Source: Athripsodes cinereus
Taxonomy: Eukaryota > Arthropoda > Insecta > Trichoptera > Leptoceridae
Reading direction: 5' to 3'
NCBI GenBank assembly: GCA_947579605.1
Contig: OX388307.1
Coordinates: forward strand, 22,669,237 to 22,733,236
DNA: 64,000 nucleotides
The position numbers were made by a program, and so were the translations under genes. How positions within the stretch are numbered: position 1 is the first letter of the stretch; each line of letters begins with the position of its first letter. The notes below the pieces were generated by a model that worked only from the letters and a program-made list of their open reading frames with translations, had not been told where the DNA came from and searched no databases. Shown here in pieces: positions 41,401 to 49,351 of the stretch.

Positions 41401-44400
41401 TAAGTAGGTATTTATTTTCATTTTCCATTTGATAGGTCTCTTACAATATGGTAGAGTCCAAGCAAGGAGACCTGTGCTGCCTCCAGATGTGGATGATGAG
41501 GAGGCATTGTGTAGAGGTGGAGCTTTGGATGCATCATGTTTCAAAGCAGGAGATGGCAGAGTTAATGAACATCCAGGACTTGTAGCCATGCACATTGTCT
41601 GGCTCAGAAAACATAACAGGTTGGTATTTATTTATAGAACATAAATTAATACAAGAGATAATAACAATCATTATACCTTTATCGGCCTTAATTTCAATCA
41701 TTATCCTTTAATATATAACAATAAACAAACCAATCTGTCAACAGTCTTGTAGTCTCGCTGAACGTACGTCCGTATTGAGACCACAGGCAAGACAAAAGTG
41801 GCACAACACAAAAAGAAGCATCATGACTTGACATAATCGTCAGACATAGGTATATATTATAACTACTAAAAAATGGAAACTTATGGTGTACAGGAACGTT
41901 TATGAAAAAGAAACGAAGAAAATCCAATAAAATCTGCATAAAATAATAACAGCGCAGTTAAGAATTAAAATGTGTAAAAAAAACATACATAAATTGAACA
42001 GAATTATAATCGCTGATCACCATCAGTACTGCATTAATTTATGTAAAGAAACACAAGTGGTTCAAGTTTTACTCTTTTTAATAATTTATTATAGTGATCT
42101 GGTTTCGCCTTACAAAGTCGTCAAATCAGTGCTGCACACAACGCCGAAAACTTCTCGAAATACGTTCACACTCAATGATATCTCTGCCGTGCAAATACTT
42201 ACATCTTACCCTTGAGATTTCCTCTCCCTTCACGGGTAGTATCCTCGTCGTCCTTCTGACAGTGTTAAAATTTACATAAATATACACAAAAACATTGAAT
42301 TTTAGAAATGATTAACATGACTTCGTCTCATTATTCTAGATTAGCTACAGAGCTCTCACATATTAACCCCCACTGGAGCGATGAAAAGATTTACCAAGAA
42401 ACGAGGAAAATAATTGGTGCTTTTATACAACACATCACGTACAGAGAATTTTTACCAATTATCTTAGGTGAGAAATTGTTTTACTAATGAATTATTACAT
42501 TTGCCAGAATTCACCTATTTAACACATTCATTAATATGAAAATATTTATAAATAAATAACTTATACCTACTCTCTCGTATTTTATTATATTCAGGTCCAG
42601 AAGTGATGAGGTTGTTTGAATTACAACTACAGGAAAAGGGGTACTATAAAGGCTACAGTCCAAAAGTAAATCCAAGTCCCGCAAATTCATTTGGGGCCGC
42701 TGCATTTCGATTCGGCCACAGTTTAGTTCAAGACACTTTCTTGAGATATGATCGCTTTCATCGACCCATTCATAACAGTAACTATACATCATTTTCCACA
42801 TTATTTCAATATAACTTTCACTTACCTAGATTATTTTACCACAATCATAATATGATTCTTTTCAGGTGTTTCGTTACATAAAGAGCTGACAAATCCTTCA
42901 AATATTTGGAGTTTTGGCGCAGTGGATCGGTTATTATTGGGTTTAATGAATCAACGATCCCAAAAAAGAGATGAATTCATATCTCCTGAGCTAACAAACC
43001 ACTTATTCCAAACTTCACGATTTACTTTTGGTATGGATCTTGCGTCAATCAATATTCAAAGGGGTAGAGATCATGGCATTCCACCTTACGTGCAGTGGAG
43101 GGAGCCCTGCGGCCTTTCATCCATAGTAGAATGGGAAGATCTCTTAAAAATAATGCCTTTACGCGCAGTGAGAAACCTAGAAAATGTTTACAGGTATTAT
43201 TAATTTATTCTAATGCAAAAAATTGTTTAAATTTGTTGTAATAATACTTCTAAAATAATATAATAATAGGTAACTATGCAGCTCAGTGTTCATTTAATAA
43301 ATTCAGTGAGATACCTAAATATTCAAAGTTACGTAAGTTTTTTTGTTCTTTATTTTGATATTGAAATGGAGTTGTTCATATACACAATATACGTTGCAGG
43401 CATGTTGAAGACATTGATCTATTTACTGGAGGTATGGCAGAGCGGCCTGTAATTGGAGGACTAGTAGGACCAACATTTGCTTGTATAATTGCTCAACAAT
43501 TTTCCAATCTCAGAAAAGGGGATCGATTTTGGTAAATAAATTAATCTTACTCTACCGGTTTTAAAATTATTAAATCAGTATTTTAATTATTTTTTTTATT
43601 TCAGGTATGAAAATGGTGAATTTGAATCATCGTTCACACCAGCACAACTACAACAAATCAGAAAAATCACATTAGCTCAAGTTCTATGTCAAACTATGGA
43701 GAACGTAGAAACTCTACAACCATTTGCTTTCTTAGTACCAGACGACTTTAGAAATGAGCGTATCTCTTGTAATAGAGATATAATGAGCAATTTTGATCTG
43801 TCTCCATGGACAGAAGGAAATATAAATTTTGACAATGACATCAGTAACTCTGACAAAATAACGAAATTTAAATTTACAACAACTGCAAATAAAAATCCAC
43901 AAAATATTAATGGTCTATTATCAGACTCATTTACTGACGCAAACCAAAAAACTACAACAAAGAACAAAAAACCAACAACACACAAACCAATTAATATAGA
44001 TGACAAACTAGACATTCCTGCACATGGTAGACCAATAAACAATTTAAATGACTCTGACTTCCAAAACAAACATTCTGAACCGGATACTACTGAACATACA
44101 TTTACAAAACATACTGCACGAACTAAATTCACTACAAAAACATCCATTATTTTAAATGACAAACTAGACTTTTTGGGAAAAAAAAATAAAAACACTCTCC
44201 ATAAGAGTATTCACTCAGTTAACGAGACATCTAAACGATCTCTCCTTGCAAATGACAGCACAAATAATATGAACGATACAGACGGACACCACCTCTTAAC
44301 AGCTACAGACAGCAATGGAACTAAACCTGACTTAGAACTAAAGACATTCTCATTGACTGACAAAATGCCTTTTTTTAATTTATTAACTGGTTTAATGTCC

Positions 44401-46232
44401 ACACCAATGCCTAAAAAACCTACGCGTAAGCCCCAGGTTATAGTTTATCAACAAAGTGTTTCAACTACCAAAAAACCTCATAAATATACTTATCTGATTA
44501 ACATCGTACCTAAACCAACAACTTCAAAATATGACAGCAAAGAAGTAGTTAAAATTACTGTACAATCTGACATAGCTAGACCATTACCTAACAGACGACC
44601 GGTGTTTAATAACAATAAGCTGGAATATATACCTTTAGACTACAGTGACAGTGACAGCAATAGTTACAGTGGACAACAGACTAATACTAGACCCTTGAGA
44701 CCACAGCACAATAGACCTTCCCATTACAATATTGCAGACAAATATGATACAGACCCTAGTAACACTTATAGACCTGTCCCTACTTACCTAGGATCTGATG
44801 TACCACTTAACAGTAATCAAGTCTCCACCCAACACGGTGGGTATGAAATTTCTAATTTTAATAATCCAGAAACAACAACAAAACGATATGACATCTTTAA
44901 TAGACCATTATATGACTATAGTTCTCACAATTACCAACAGCAAGATATTTCATATAGTAAACCAACTAGACCTAGCCAATTACATGACTCTAACTTTAAT
45001 GTAAAGCCCAATCCCAACAATTACCAAACTGTAAAACCAACTACAGGAATTACCATTTACATTGATAATAAAGTACAAGTTAAGCCTGAATACCAGGATG
45101 ACAAACTTAGTAATACATATGGATCACAGTCTTCTGAGGAAGCTGACAGTATACCACTATTTACGAGACCGAACTACAATAGACCTCTTTTACAGAAACC
45201 TTTAACTGACTATTACAATCCCTCATCTGACAATGATCAAAACTCTAATTATAACAATAATGACCACTTTATGACTTGGACTCACAGACCTGACCCTCCA
45301 CATGACTCTTTTGATAGTTACTACAGCTCACACACTCCGTCACATAAAGAAAAACCCCACTCAATATCACGAAAACCATCAAGACCATACGTCACACCAC
45401 GACCATCTCACGTTAGTTTACATTTAGCATCTGAATATGGTAACCATCAGCCCAATAACATTTCAATAGTTATTAATCCCTTGTTAGACTATAAATCCAC
45501 TTCTATATCAAGGACGACTCCACCCACAACTATTCGACCGTCCACCAAATACTACTACATTAGAAATGTGCTTTATAAATTTCCACCTACAGCTAACGAA
45601 TCTATTTCATCTAAAATTATGAACTCTTCAAAAGAAATAACAAATAGGAAGCATGAAATCATCAAGGAGAATTATAATAATCCAGGAAACCCCCATTTCC
45701 ATTCTCTCACTTCTATAAGCAGTTCGAAGAAAAAGAAAAATTGTTCATCAAACAGTCGACTTAGTAAAGAATGTATCTTACAAGATATAATCAAAAGTAA
45801 ATCAAATATTTCCCCTTCAGTGTTAGGTTTAGAACCTAAAGAAATCGATGAAGAACTTTTAAACCTACCAGCTTCTAGTCGACAAGACAGTCCAACAAAA
45901 ACCGAAAAAGATAATTCAATAAATAAAGTCTTCTTTGATGTAATTCCAAGTGAAAATAGGTGAGTAACTTTCCTAAATATAACGAAACCTCTTTTTACTA
46001 CGAATTTAATTAATATAGTATAATTATTGTTACTTATTATTGCTTTTTTACATATTTCAGCCCAATAAGATGGTTGTATTATAAAGAGAAACCAGAAAAC
46101 AATTCAGTACGATTTATAATGCCTCAACTCGCATCAGATCCTCTTGCTTCAAAAGAATTACCACGTCCAATAAATTTAGCTAAATTTAGTAATATCATGG
46201 TACACAATAATAATATGAAGAAGAGAACTTGA
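8273..46232 (+). CDS. Animal heme peroxidase with long Pro/Thr/Tyr-rich tail (12 coding exons)
   Basis: Coding exons: 8273-8304, 9524-10608, 10771-10897, 40488-41004, 41094-41313, 41436-41619, 42340-42467, 42595-42777, 42866-43193, 43400-43531, 43605-45959, 46061-46232. All introns are GT-AG, phases agree, and the sum is 5,463 nt, giving 1,820 residues. Residues 1-27 hold a basic start and a hydrophobic stretch (signal peptide or signal anchor). Residues about 30-370 are Ser/Thr/Asn-rich with many N-glycosylation sequons. The peroxidase domain runs from about 455 to 1050. It has distal Gln551 and His555 (WGQFLDHD), catalytic Arg702 and Glu705 ([11 protein letters not shown]), proximal His806 (AFRFGHSL) and Asn888 (NIQRGRDHG). 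The family oxidises substrates with H2O2, often tyrosine in chorion, cuticle or matrix. Family members of the chorion-peroxidase type are usually 600-900 residues, so this one is unusually long because of both flanks. Secretion or surface location is inferred. The orthologue is not assigned. Confidence 0.9.
9524..10608 (+). CDS. Peroxidase coding exon 2 (leader and Ser/Thr-rich region)
   Basis: The acceptor is a pyrimidine-rich tract ending tttcag and the donor is G|GTAAGA. The frame is open throughout. It encodes residues 12-372: the hydrophobic core of the leader, then a low-complexity acidic and Ser/Thr/Asn-rich stretch with repeated N-x-T/S sequons. No known domain is seen. Confidence 0.85.
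10771..10897 (+). CDS. Peroxidase coding exon 3
   Basis: Acceptor tttttttcag, donor GTAAGT. It encodes residues 374-414, beginning [18 protein letters not shown], a more conserved-looking piece of the pro-region before the 29.6-kb intron. Confidence 0.85.
12640..12925 (+). pseudogene. Decayed RTE-type LINE 3' fragment
   Basis: It contains recognisable pieces of the C-terminal part of the 49508-51163 LINE: 'tggtttgggcatgtggaa', 'gacgtggacgtccaagg', 'catgcatgaggaa' and an ending 'gcgtgatggta' before a (TATG) run. The frame is broken in several places. Confidence 0.6.
13580..13622 (-). repeat. Short LINE/SINE tail (AAATA)n with shared 3' block
   Basis: On the minus strand it reads 'tgttcaactgtttgtgtccc' followed by a short spacer and AAATA repeats. 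The same block and tail recur on the + strand at 39310-39359, so the two share a 3' end. The source element is not identified. Confidence 0.4.
16102..16278 (-). mobile_element. tRNA-derived SINE family 1, copy a
   Basis: On the minus strand it starts 'gtcggtagcctggaggtaga' (A-box-like region), has the B-box-like GGTTCGATACC, and ends with 'cccagatatatct' and a poly-A run. The corresponding place in the second composite element (about 21530) is empty, which fixes both ends and shows that this is an insertion. Confidence 0.8.
16392..19880. repeat. 225-bp satellite array 1 (about 15.5 monomers)
   Basis: The word 'cattaatttcgatttg' recurs at 16445, 16675, 16889, 17114, 17339, 17564, 17790, 17996 and 18221, so the usual step is 225 bp with a few deletions (one monomer near 18430 lacks about 100 bp). 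A two-monomer block near 18988 recurs near 19441 with shared variants ('acctacctac', 'aaattatttattttag'), a dimeric higher-order repeat. No coding potential. Confidence 0.95.
20224..20242 (+). promoter_or_regulatory. TATA-like box inside a small palindrome (composite element, copy 1)
   Basis: The sequence reads cgagtg-TATAAAA-tactcg, a TATA consensus between inverted arms in an otherwise unique right segment. It is preserved in copy 2 at 24439-24457. Promoter function is only inferred. Confidence 0.25.
20376..20407. repeat. (GT)n microsatellite between the two composite elements
   Basis: About 30 bases of GT repeats, flanked by CGCGAACA on the left and TGTTCGCG on the right, which together could form a hairpin with a GT loop. 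Confidence 0.9.
21661..24140. repeat. 225-bp satellite array 2 (about 11 monomers)
   Basis: Same monomer as array 1. A block of about 798 bp (three monomers plus a truncated one) recurs: the variant words 'taacagtaactactggatg', 'gatctttttaaaatg' and 'cttgacgataa' appear near 21871 and again near 22669. This is a higher-order repeat distinct from the dimer in array 1. Confidence 0.92.
24439..24457 (+). promoter_or_regulatory. TATA-like box inside a small palindrome (composite element, copy 2)
   Basis: Identical to the site at 20224-20242 in copy 1. Confidence 0.25.
24591..24670 (+). repeat. GT/GAGGG microsatellite with G-quadruplex potential
   Basis: GT repeats are interspersed with GAGGG words. 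At least four GGG tracts fall within about 40 bases, the pattern that can fold into a G-quadruplex. It borders the right end of the second composite element. Confidence 0.7.
25168..25254 (-). mobile_element. SINE family 1, copy b (truncated)
   Basis: It carries the 3' half of the family (poly-A/T run, 'agatatatctgggttttg', 'ataaacccaaatacaacctt') but stops before the tRNA-like head. A GAAA-rich run follows at 25255-25290. Confidence 0.75.
26240..26733 (+). pseudogene. RTE-type LINE 3' fragment
   Basis: It encodes the C-terminal part of the reverse transcriptase polyprotein ([12 protein letters not shown]..., then [32 protein letters not shown] stop), matching 49508-51163 closely. An inserted stretch of about 50 bases near 26360-26410 breaks the frame. 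The stop is followed by the characteristic TATAG repeat tail. It is 5'-truncated and has no RT catalytic core. Confidence 0.85.
26734..27535. mobile_element. Inverted-repeat DNA element inserted in the LINE tail
   Basis: The left end begins tactcaatttct and continues gagagaataaccaagc. The right end is its reverse complement with one mismatch over about 29 bases. The insertion splits the TATAG tail of the LINE at 26240, which continues after 27535. The interior has a direct repeat of about 99 bp (27000 and 27099). On the minus strand an ATG at 27353 opens 18 codons ending at a GTAAGT donor (27300), a possible first exon of a lost or split transposase. Superfamily unknown (TA or TTA target possible). 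Confidence 0.7.
28090..28390 (-). pseudogene. Non-LTR retrotransposon C-terminal fragment
   Basis: The minus strand reads through phrases typical of the C-terminus of RTE-like reverse transcriptases: [41 protein letters not shown]. No RT core remains. Confidence 0.6.
29116..29465 (+). repeat. Heptamer tandem array (TGTTTAC)n, about 50 copies
   Basis: About 350 bases of nearly perfect TGTTTAC repeats with a few variants (TGCTTAC three times, TGTTTTC once). Because 7 is not a multiple of 3, all forward frames stay open and give repetitive peptides. These are not genes. Confidence 0.97.
29490..29645 (-). pseudogene. Non-LTR retrotransposon C-terminal fragment
   Basis: Minus-strand reading gives [16 protein letters not shown] and [17 protein letters not shown], the C-terminal style of RTE-like elements. 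It has no RT core and abuts the heptamer array. Confidence 0.55.
29958..31060 (-). pseudogene. RTE-like LINE, 5'-truncated, reverse transcriptase C-terminal half
   Basis: An open frame (stop at 30006) covers the palm and thumb of a non-LTR reverse transcriptase: [25 protein letters not shown], catalytic [10 protein letters not shown], then the GRPPKRW ending. The endonuclease and the first part of RT are missing. The 3' tail is an AAG repeat (plus-strand cttctt at 29958). An 11-bp target-site duplication TAAATTAATAT flanks it (29947-29957 and 31061-31071). The family is related to but clearly different from the element at 49508. Confidence 0.9.
31371..31549 (+). mobile_element. SINE family 1, copy c
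   Basis: Full-length copy on the + strand: 'gagttcgtcggtagcctgg', B-box-like GGTTCGATAC, then the family body and a poly-A end. It differs from the other copies by scattered substitutions. Confidence 0.85.
34845..34940 (+). mobile_element. LINE 3'-end fragment with GAA tail
   Basis: It reads [11 protein letters not shown] then stop, followed by 'gggataaaggcgagggcg' and a (GAA)n tail. Such endings are common for RTE-like elements in insect DNA. No boundary evidence on the left. Confidence 0.4.
34997..35145 (+). mobile_element. Possible hAT left end
   Basis: CAGTGGCGTGTCTAG at 34997 resembles the TIR of the large hAT element at 57989. I could not find a partner end nearby, so this may be a solo end or coincidence. 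Confidence 0.25.
35146..35395 (+). mobile_element. tRNA-derived SINE (family 3)
   Basis: The tRNA-like head carries a B box GGTTCGATTCC (about 35195-35205). A body of about 170 bp follows, ending in ATGTT repeats ('gttatgttatgttata'). The head is intact enough to be mistaken for a tRNA gene, but the continuing body and the simple-repeat tail mark a SINE. Confidence 0.65.
35561..35715 (-). mobile_element. SINE family 1, copy d
   Basis: It has the head ('gttcgtcggtagcctggagg' on the minus strand) and body of the family. The 'agatatatctggg' end is missing. Confidence 0.85.
36567..36845. repeat. Three-copy tandem repeat, alternating long and short
   Basis: A block beginning 'aagataggatacgtacatat' starts at 36567, 36673 and 36740. 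The first and third copies carry an extra 'tcatcctcggtgtgagattt' extension that the middle copy lacks. Copies are nearly identical. Confidence 0.95.
37365..37455 (-). mobile_element. LINE 3'-end fragment with ATG-repeat tail
   Basis: The minus strand reads [16 protein letters not shown], stop, then repeated ATG codons. The end resembles 3' termini of insect non-LTR elements. No further coding remains. Confidence 0.4.
38290..38350. repeat. Short inverted repeat
   Basis: 'taccatcatg' and 'catgatggta' face each other about 40 bases apart, with a 'ccccatttgtgg' block resembling the LINE 3' ends at 780. It may be a folded-back LINE end. Confidence 0.35.
39310..39359 (+). repeat. Short LINE/SINE tail (AAATA)n with shared 3' block
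   Basis: 'tgttgaactgtttgtgtccc', a short spacer and AATA repeats, matching the minus-strand copy at 13580-13622. Confidence 0.4.
40488..41004 (+). CDS. Peroxidase coding exon 4 (start of catalytic domain)
   Basis: Acceptor ttaacag, donor TTG|GTAAAT, phase 0 out. It encodes residues 416-587: an acidic linker, a Pro/Arg patch, [11 protein letters not shown] (hallmark start of the domain) and the distal heme site WGQFLDHD (Gln551, His555). Confidence 0.92.
41094..41313 (+). CDS. Peroxidase coding exon 5
   Basis: Acceptor acttcag, donor G|GTAGGT. It encodes residues 588-660, from [13 protein letters not shown] through [17 protein letters not shown], the region that carries the conserved calcium-binding loop and the start of the heme pocket in this family. 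Confidence 0.92.
41436..41619 (+). CDS. Peroxidase coding exon 6 (catalytic Arg)
   Basis: Acceptor ttgatag, donor AG|GTTGGT. It encodes residues 662-721. [11 protein letters not shown] supplies catalytic Arg702 and the heme-linked Glu705. His706 stands where mammalian myeloperoxidase has its heme-bound Met. Confidence 0.92.
42340..42467 (+). CDS. Peroxidase coding exon 7
   Basis: Acceptor attctag, donor G|GTGAGA. It encodes residues 723-764, [12 protein letters not shown] to FLPIIL, well conserved in the family. Confidence 0.9.
42595..42777 (+). CDS. Peroxidase coding exon 8 (proximal His)
   Basis: Acceptor attcag, donor A|GTAACT. It encodes residues 766-825 with AFRFGHSL, which gives the proximal heme ligand His806. 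Confidence 0.92.
42866..43193 (+). CDS. Peroxidase coding exon 9
   Basis: Acceptor cttttcag, donor AG|GTATTA. It encodes residues 827-934, including [13 protein letters not shown], where Asn888 is the residue that hydrogen-bonds the proximal His in the family. Confidence 0.92.
43400..43531 (+). CDS. Peroxidase coding exon 10
   Basis: Acceptor cgttgcag, donor TG|GTAAAT. It encodes residues 936-978, [16 protein letters not shown] to LRKGDRF. Confidence 0.92.
43605..45959 (+). CDS. Peroxidase coding exon 11 (end of domain plus long tail)
   Basis: Acceptor tatttcag, donor AG|GTGAGT. Residues 980-1763. The peroxidase domain finishes near residue 1050. The remaining roughly 710 residues in this exon are low complexity: Thr/Lys/Pro runs (TTKKP, TRKP), repeated RP-x-Y and Y-x-Y words and many Asn. 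The whole 2.35-kb exon is free of stops, which argues that the tail is translated. A long antisense open frame (43689-44195) is a shadow. Confidence 0.92.
46061..46232 (+). CDS. Peroxidase coding exon 12 (stop)
   Basis: Acceptor catatttcag. It joins in phase (AG + C = Ser) and runs to TGA at 46230-46232. It encodes residues 1765-1820, beginning [18 protein letters not shown]. The exact phase match and the short last exon support it. Confidence 0.85.
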
Positions 46233-47227
46233 AAAGTCAAATGATTTCCAAAACAAACTGGGATTAGACCTTTTTATACGAGTCGTCATTATTTCATTTA
46301 TTTCAAAATGTTGTGATGTATATAATATAATATTCTAAACACAAATAAGAATTTCACTTCTTAATATTTTCCACAATATGAATACTTATTCAATAATCGT
46401 ATGAATTATAATGAAATTGTTTTGTGATATTATGTAATTTATTATTTATTTTATATAAAGCAGTGGTTTAATTCTAATTATTACCAATACAATCTTTCAT
46501 TATGCCTTTATAAAACTAATGCACTTATATCCAATAATAATATAATCGTAATATATTTAAAAAATATATATCGACAATTTAATATCATATTTTCTTCTGT
46601 TGTAGGATTAACATTGATGTATTTGAAAGTATTTTATTTTTTAACTAAACGAGAAGTATGATATATTCTTATGTATCTATTTTAATTTATACTTACTTAT
46701 ACTTATGGTCATTTAATATTTATTATGTATACATAATCAATTATATTATTTACACTCATACCTACTTTATAACAGCTAACCGTGTCTATGTTTTGTTTTT
46801 ATGAATATTTTTTTACGTTATCATCAAATATTAATTTTACTGTATCTAGTATGTATTATACATGTAATGTATGTAAAATATTATATACCTATACTTATCT
46901 GTTTTTCGTACTATTCCACATACCTACTTCTTAATATATCTTTATGATAAACAAAGCGCGTAGTATTCATGAATATACTAAGTATTTATAACCTATACAT
47001 ACCTACTTACTAGTTTTATATCTATGTTAAAATAATATACTATCCATACATACCTACATAATTATTATGTATACACAAAATATGGGTTGTCACATAAAAA
47101 AAATGCTTTATTTTGTGAAAATGGCTGTAGCAACAAACCTACCCTTGTGCAACGGCGTGTGTTTTGATTTGTAAAACAATTTAATTAACCTATTTTAGAC
47201 AGTGTTATGTATGTATAATAATAATAT
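46233..47227 (+). other. Probable 3' UTR and downstream sequence
   Basis: AT-rich sequence with no coding frame. No clear AATAAA occurs before the SINE at 47229. One (AATAAA at 47590) lies after it, so the mRNA end is not fixed. Confidence 0.4.
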
Positions 47228-47228
47228 A

Positions 47229-47414
47229 CTTTTTTTTTTTTTAATAAAAAAGATATATCTGGGTTTTTGTTATAAACCCAAATACAACCTTATACACCTT
47301 TCACAGTAAGCTAAAAGCTTGTGTCGTGAAAGGGGAGTTTGCCGGCACCTGGGATCGAACCCCGGACGCCTTGTTCACAAGGCCGAGACTCTACCTCCAG
47401 GCTACCGACGAACT
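47229..47414 (-). mobile_element. SINE family 1, copy e
   Basis: Full-length copy on the minus strand with a long poly-A (plus-strand T run at 47231). Head 'gttcgtcggtagcctggagg', B-box-like GGTTCGATCCC. Confidence 0.88.
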
Positions 47415-47589
47415 GTACATACACATAGATTATATAAAGCGCAATTTAAGTACCTGTATAATTATTTTATCCTATATAGTATCTATAGAGTCTTTTCTTT
47501 GTACCTATTTGTATTATATTTATTGTTACTTGTATAAACATTTAAACATATATTATCTTTGACTACATGAAAACGGAAATATTGTGATG

Positions 47590-47595
47590 AATAAA
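47590..47595 (+). terminator. Candidate poly(A) signal
   Basis: AATAAA followed by AT-rich sequence, 1.36 kb after the peroxidase stop codon. The link to that gene is weak because a SINE lies between. Confidence 0.25.
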
Positions 47596-47739
47596 GATTG
47601 TGAAATTAAATAATATTTTTGATATGATTTTTAAATAAATTACATACATACTTACCTTTATACAAAGTGTATTCTCCTTTATACAAAGAGCATGTAATAA
47701 TTATAATGTTTTTTTCAAAAATATAGATATATTTCAGTG

Positions 47740-48130
47740 TTCTGCATCTAAATTTAAAAATGCCACAGCTGGTGCCCTGTGTAACTCACGGTAGCTGGTT
47801 TCTGCACTGTTTGATTTGCGACTGCGATTTCCCAAATTCCTCTAATCCTCCATTCCTCCCTTCAGAGCGCTATTATAAATTATATTTTTTTTATTTTTGA
47901 CAATAGCCCACTTTATGTTCATGTTCTTTTTCTATAATGTATTGCTAAACTAATTTCATGTTGTTGTATTTTTCTTCCTGTTTGACTTGTGAACATGCCG
48001 ATTAATTAGTAATATCCGCAAACTTCACTGGTCAATTATAGATTTAATATATTTATTTGTAATATGTACTGAATGACTGTATGTTTTGCTTGGATAATTA
48101 ATAAAATAAAAAAAATAAAAAAAAAATAAA
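47740..48130 (+). mobile_element. Possible LINE 3' end with A-rich tail
   Basis: A less AT-rich block (from 'gccacagctggtgccctgtg') followed by an ending 'tggataattaataaaataaa' and an A-rich tail at about 48100-48133. No coding remains, so the call is tentative. Confidence 0.25.
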
Positions 48131-48667
48131 AAATTCTTATTCCGTATTTTATTTTTCTTGTGATTTGTGTACCTAAATATGTAATAATTTTCTTACTACA
48201 TACGCTATAAAACTTATAATATTATGTTTTAATGTGAAAGTAATTAAATATTTTTGTATTTATTTATTATGTTTTATTATTCTACAATCCCATCCTTCCA
48301 TAAAAATATTGTGGAAAATACTAATAGGTACCTATATGAATAAAACATACTTACTGCGTGAAAAAAGAAAATGGTTAGTCATTATGATTTTCATATAAAT
48401 CATTGGGAGATAATTAAAGTCTATTAAATTTTGATATCATTATCGACTAATGATTACCCTTTTGAAAGAAAATAATGGATGAAATCAACAGATTCATACA
48501 TATAATTGTATCAATACAAAATGTCTCTAAAAAGGTCATACAAATATTTTGTAGTGTCAATGTGTAGGTACAAATACAATTTATACAAATTAAAATATTT
48601 ATTGAGACAATTTTAAACACATTAAATAGATATATAATACAATAAACACAATTATACAATTTTCATA

Positions 48668-49045
48668 ATGTCTATTTTACCCTCAAAATTAAGCAAAGCT
48701 CGTACTTTGAGGGATGATCCGATACCGGCATCTACGCATGCCATTTCTACAAAAGCACCCAAATCCAAATCACAACAATTAATAACCTCAACAAACTAAT
48801 AGAGTGCGAAATGTAATAAACATTCTGCAAACAAAAAGATCAACGAGCTACATGACGTTATTAAGATGGTGAGTTTTGAAAGTGGTGTTTCAGAAAGCAT
48901 TAAAAATACACATTTTAAAGTGTTATATAATAGGAATCAATTAATGTACGTATCGGAAAAAGAAAAGTTCAAGACCATTTCAGAATGGGTGCATCCAGAT
49001 AGTAACCCGTATAAGGATAGGAAACGAAGACATCATAGAGTATAA
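48668..49045 (+). pseudogene. Broken reading frame of unknown origin
   Basis: From ATG at 48668 one frame runs about 125 codons to TAA, interrupted only by adjacent TAA-TAG near codons 44-45. The start is Ser/Lys/Pro-rich (MSILPSKLSKARTLRDDP) and the later part looks globular (KINELHDVIKMVSFESG..., MYVSEKEKFKTISEWVHPD). In sequence this AT-rich a frame that long with a single interruption is unusual. I do not recognise the family. A transposon-derived protein is the likeliest source given the surroundings. Confidence 0.4.
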
Positions 49046-49302
49046 TAATATTATATTAAAGAAGGCATTCATTCGAATATTAACTTCGAAGAATGCTCCG
49101 AATCGACACCAAATGATTGATAATTGATTGACGTTCGCATCCTACTATCGAATGAATGCATTTGTAACCTGTATAAGGACGAGAAACGAAAACATTCATT
49201 CGAATATTAATTTTTTTCTGAAAATGCTCCGAATCGTCACCGAAGGATTGAAGATTGATAATTGATTGACGTTCGCGTCTTACTATCTGGACGCACCCAA
49301 TG
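48987..49302. repeat. Inverted and direct repeats next to the broken frame
   Basis: Arms 'atgggtgcatccagatagta' (about 48988) and its near reverse complement (about 49281-49301) enclose about 270 bp. Inside are two imperfect direct copies (about 49065-49155 and 49190-49290) sharing 'cattcattcgaatattaa' and 'gattgataattgattgacg'. Confidence 0.7.
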
Positions 49303-49351
49303 ATGCACAATATGGATTGAACACATAATGCGTCACGAGAATCTTCTACAA

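Noticed and set aside
43689..44195. 168-codon minus-strand frame
   Set aside because: Antisense shadow of the low-complexity tail exon of the peroxidase. Composition explains its openness.
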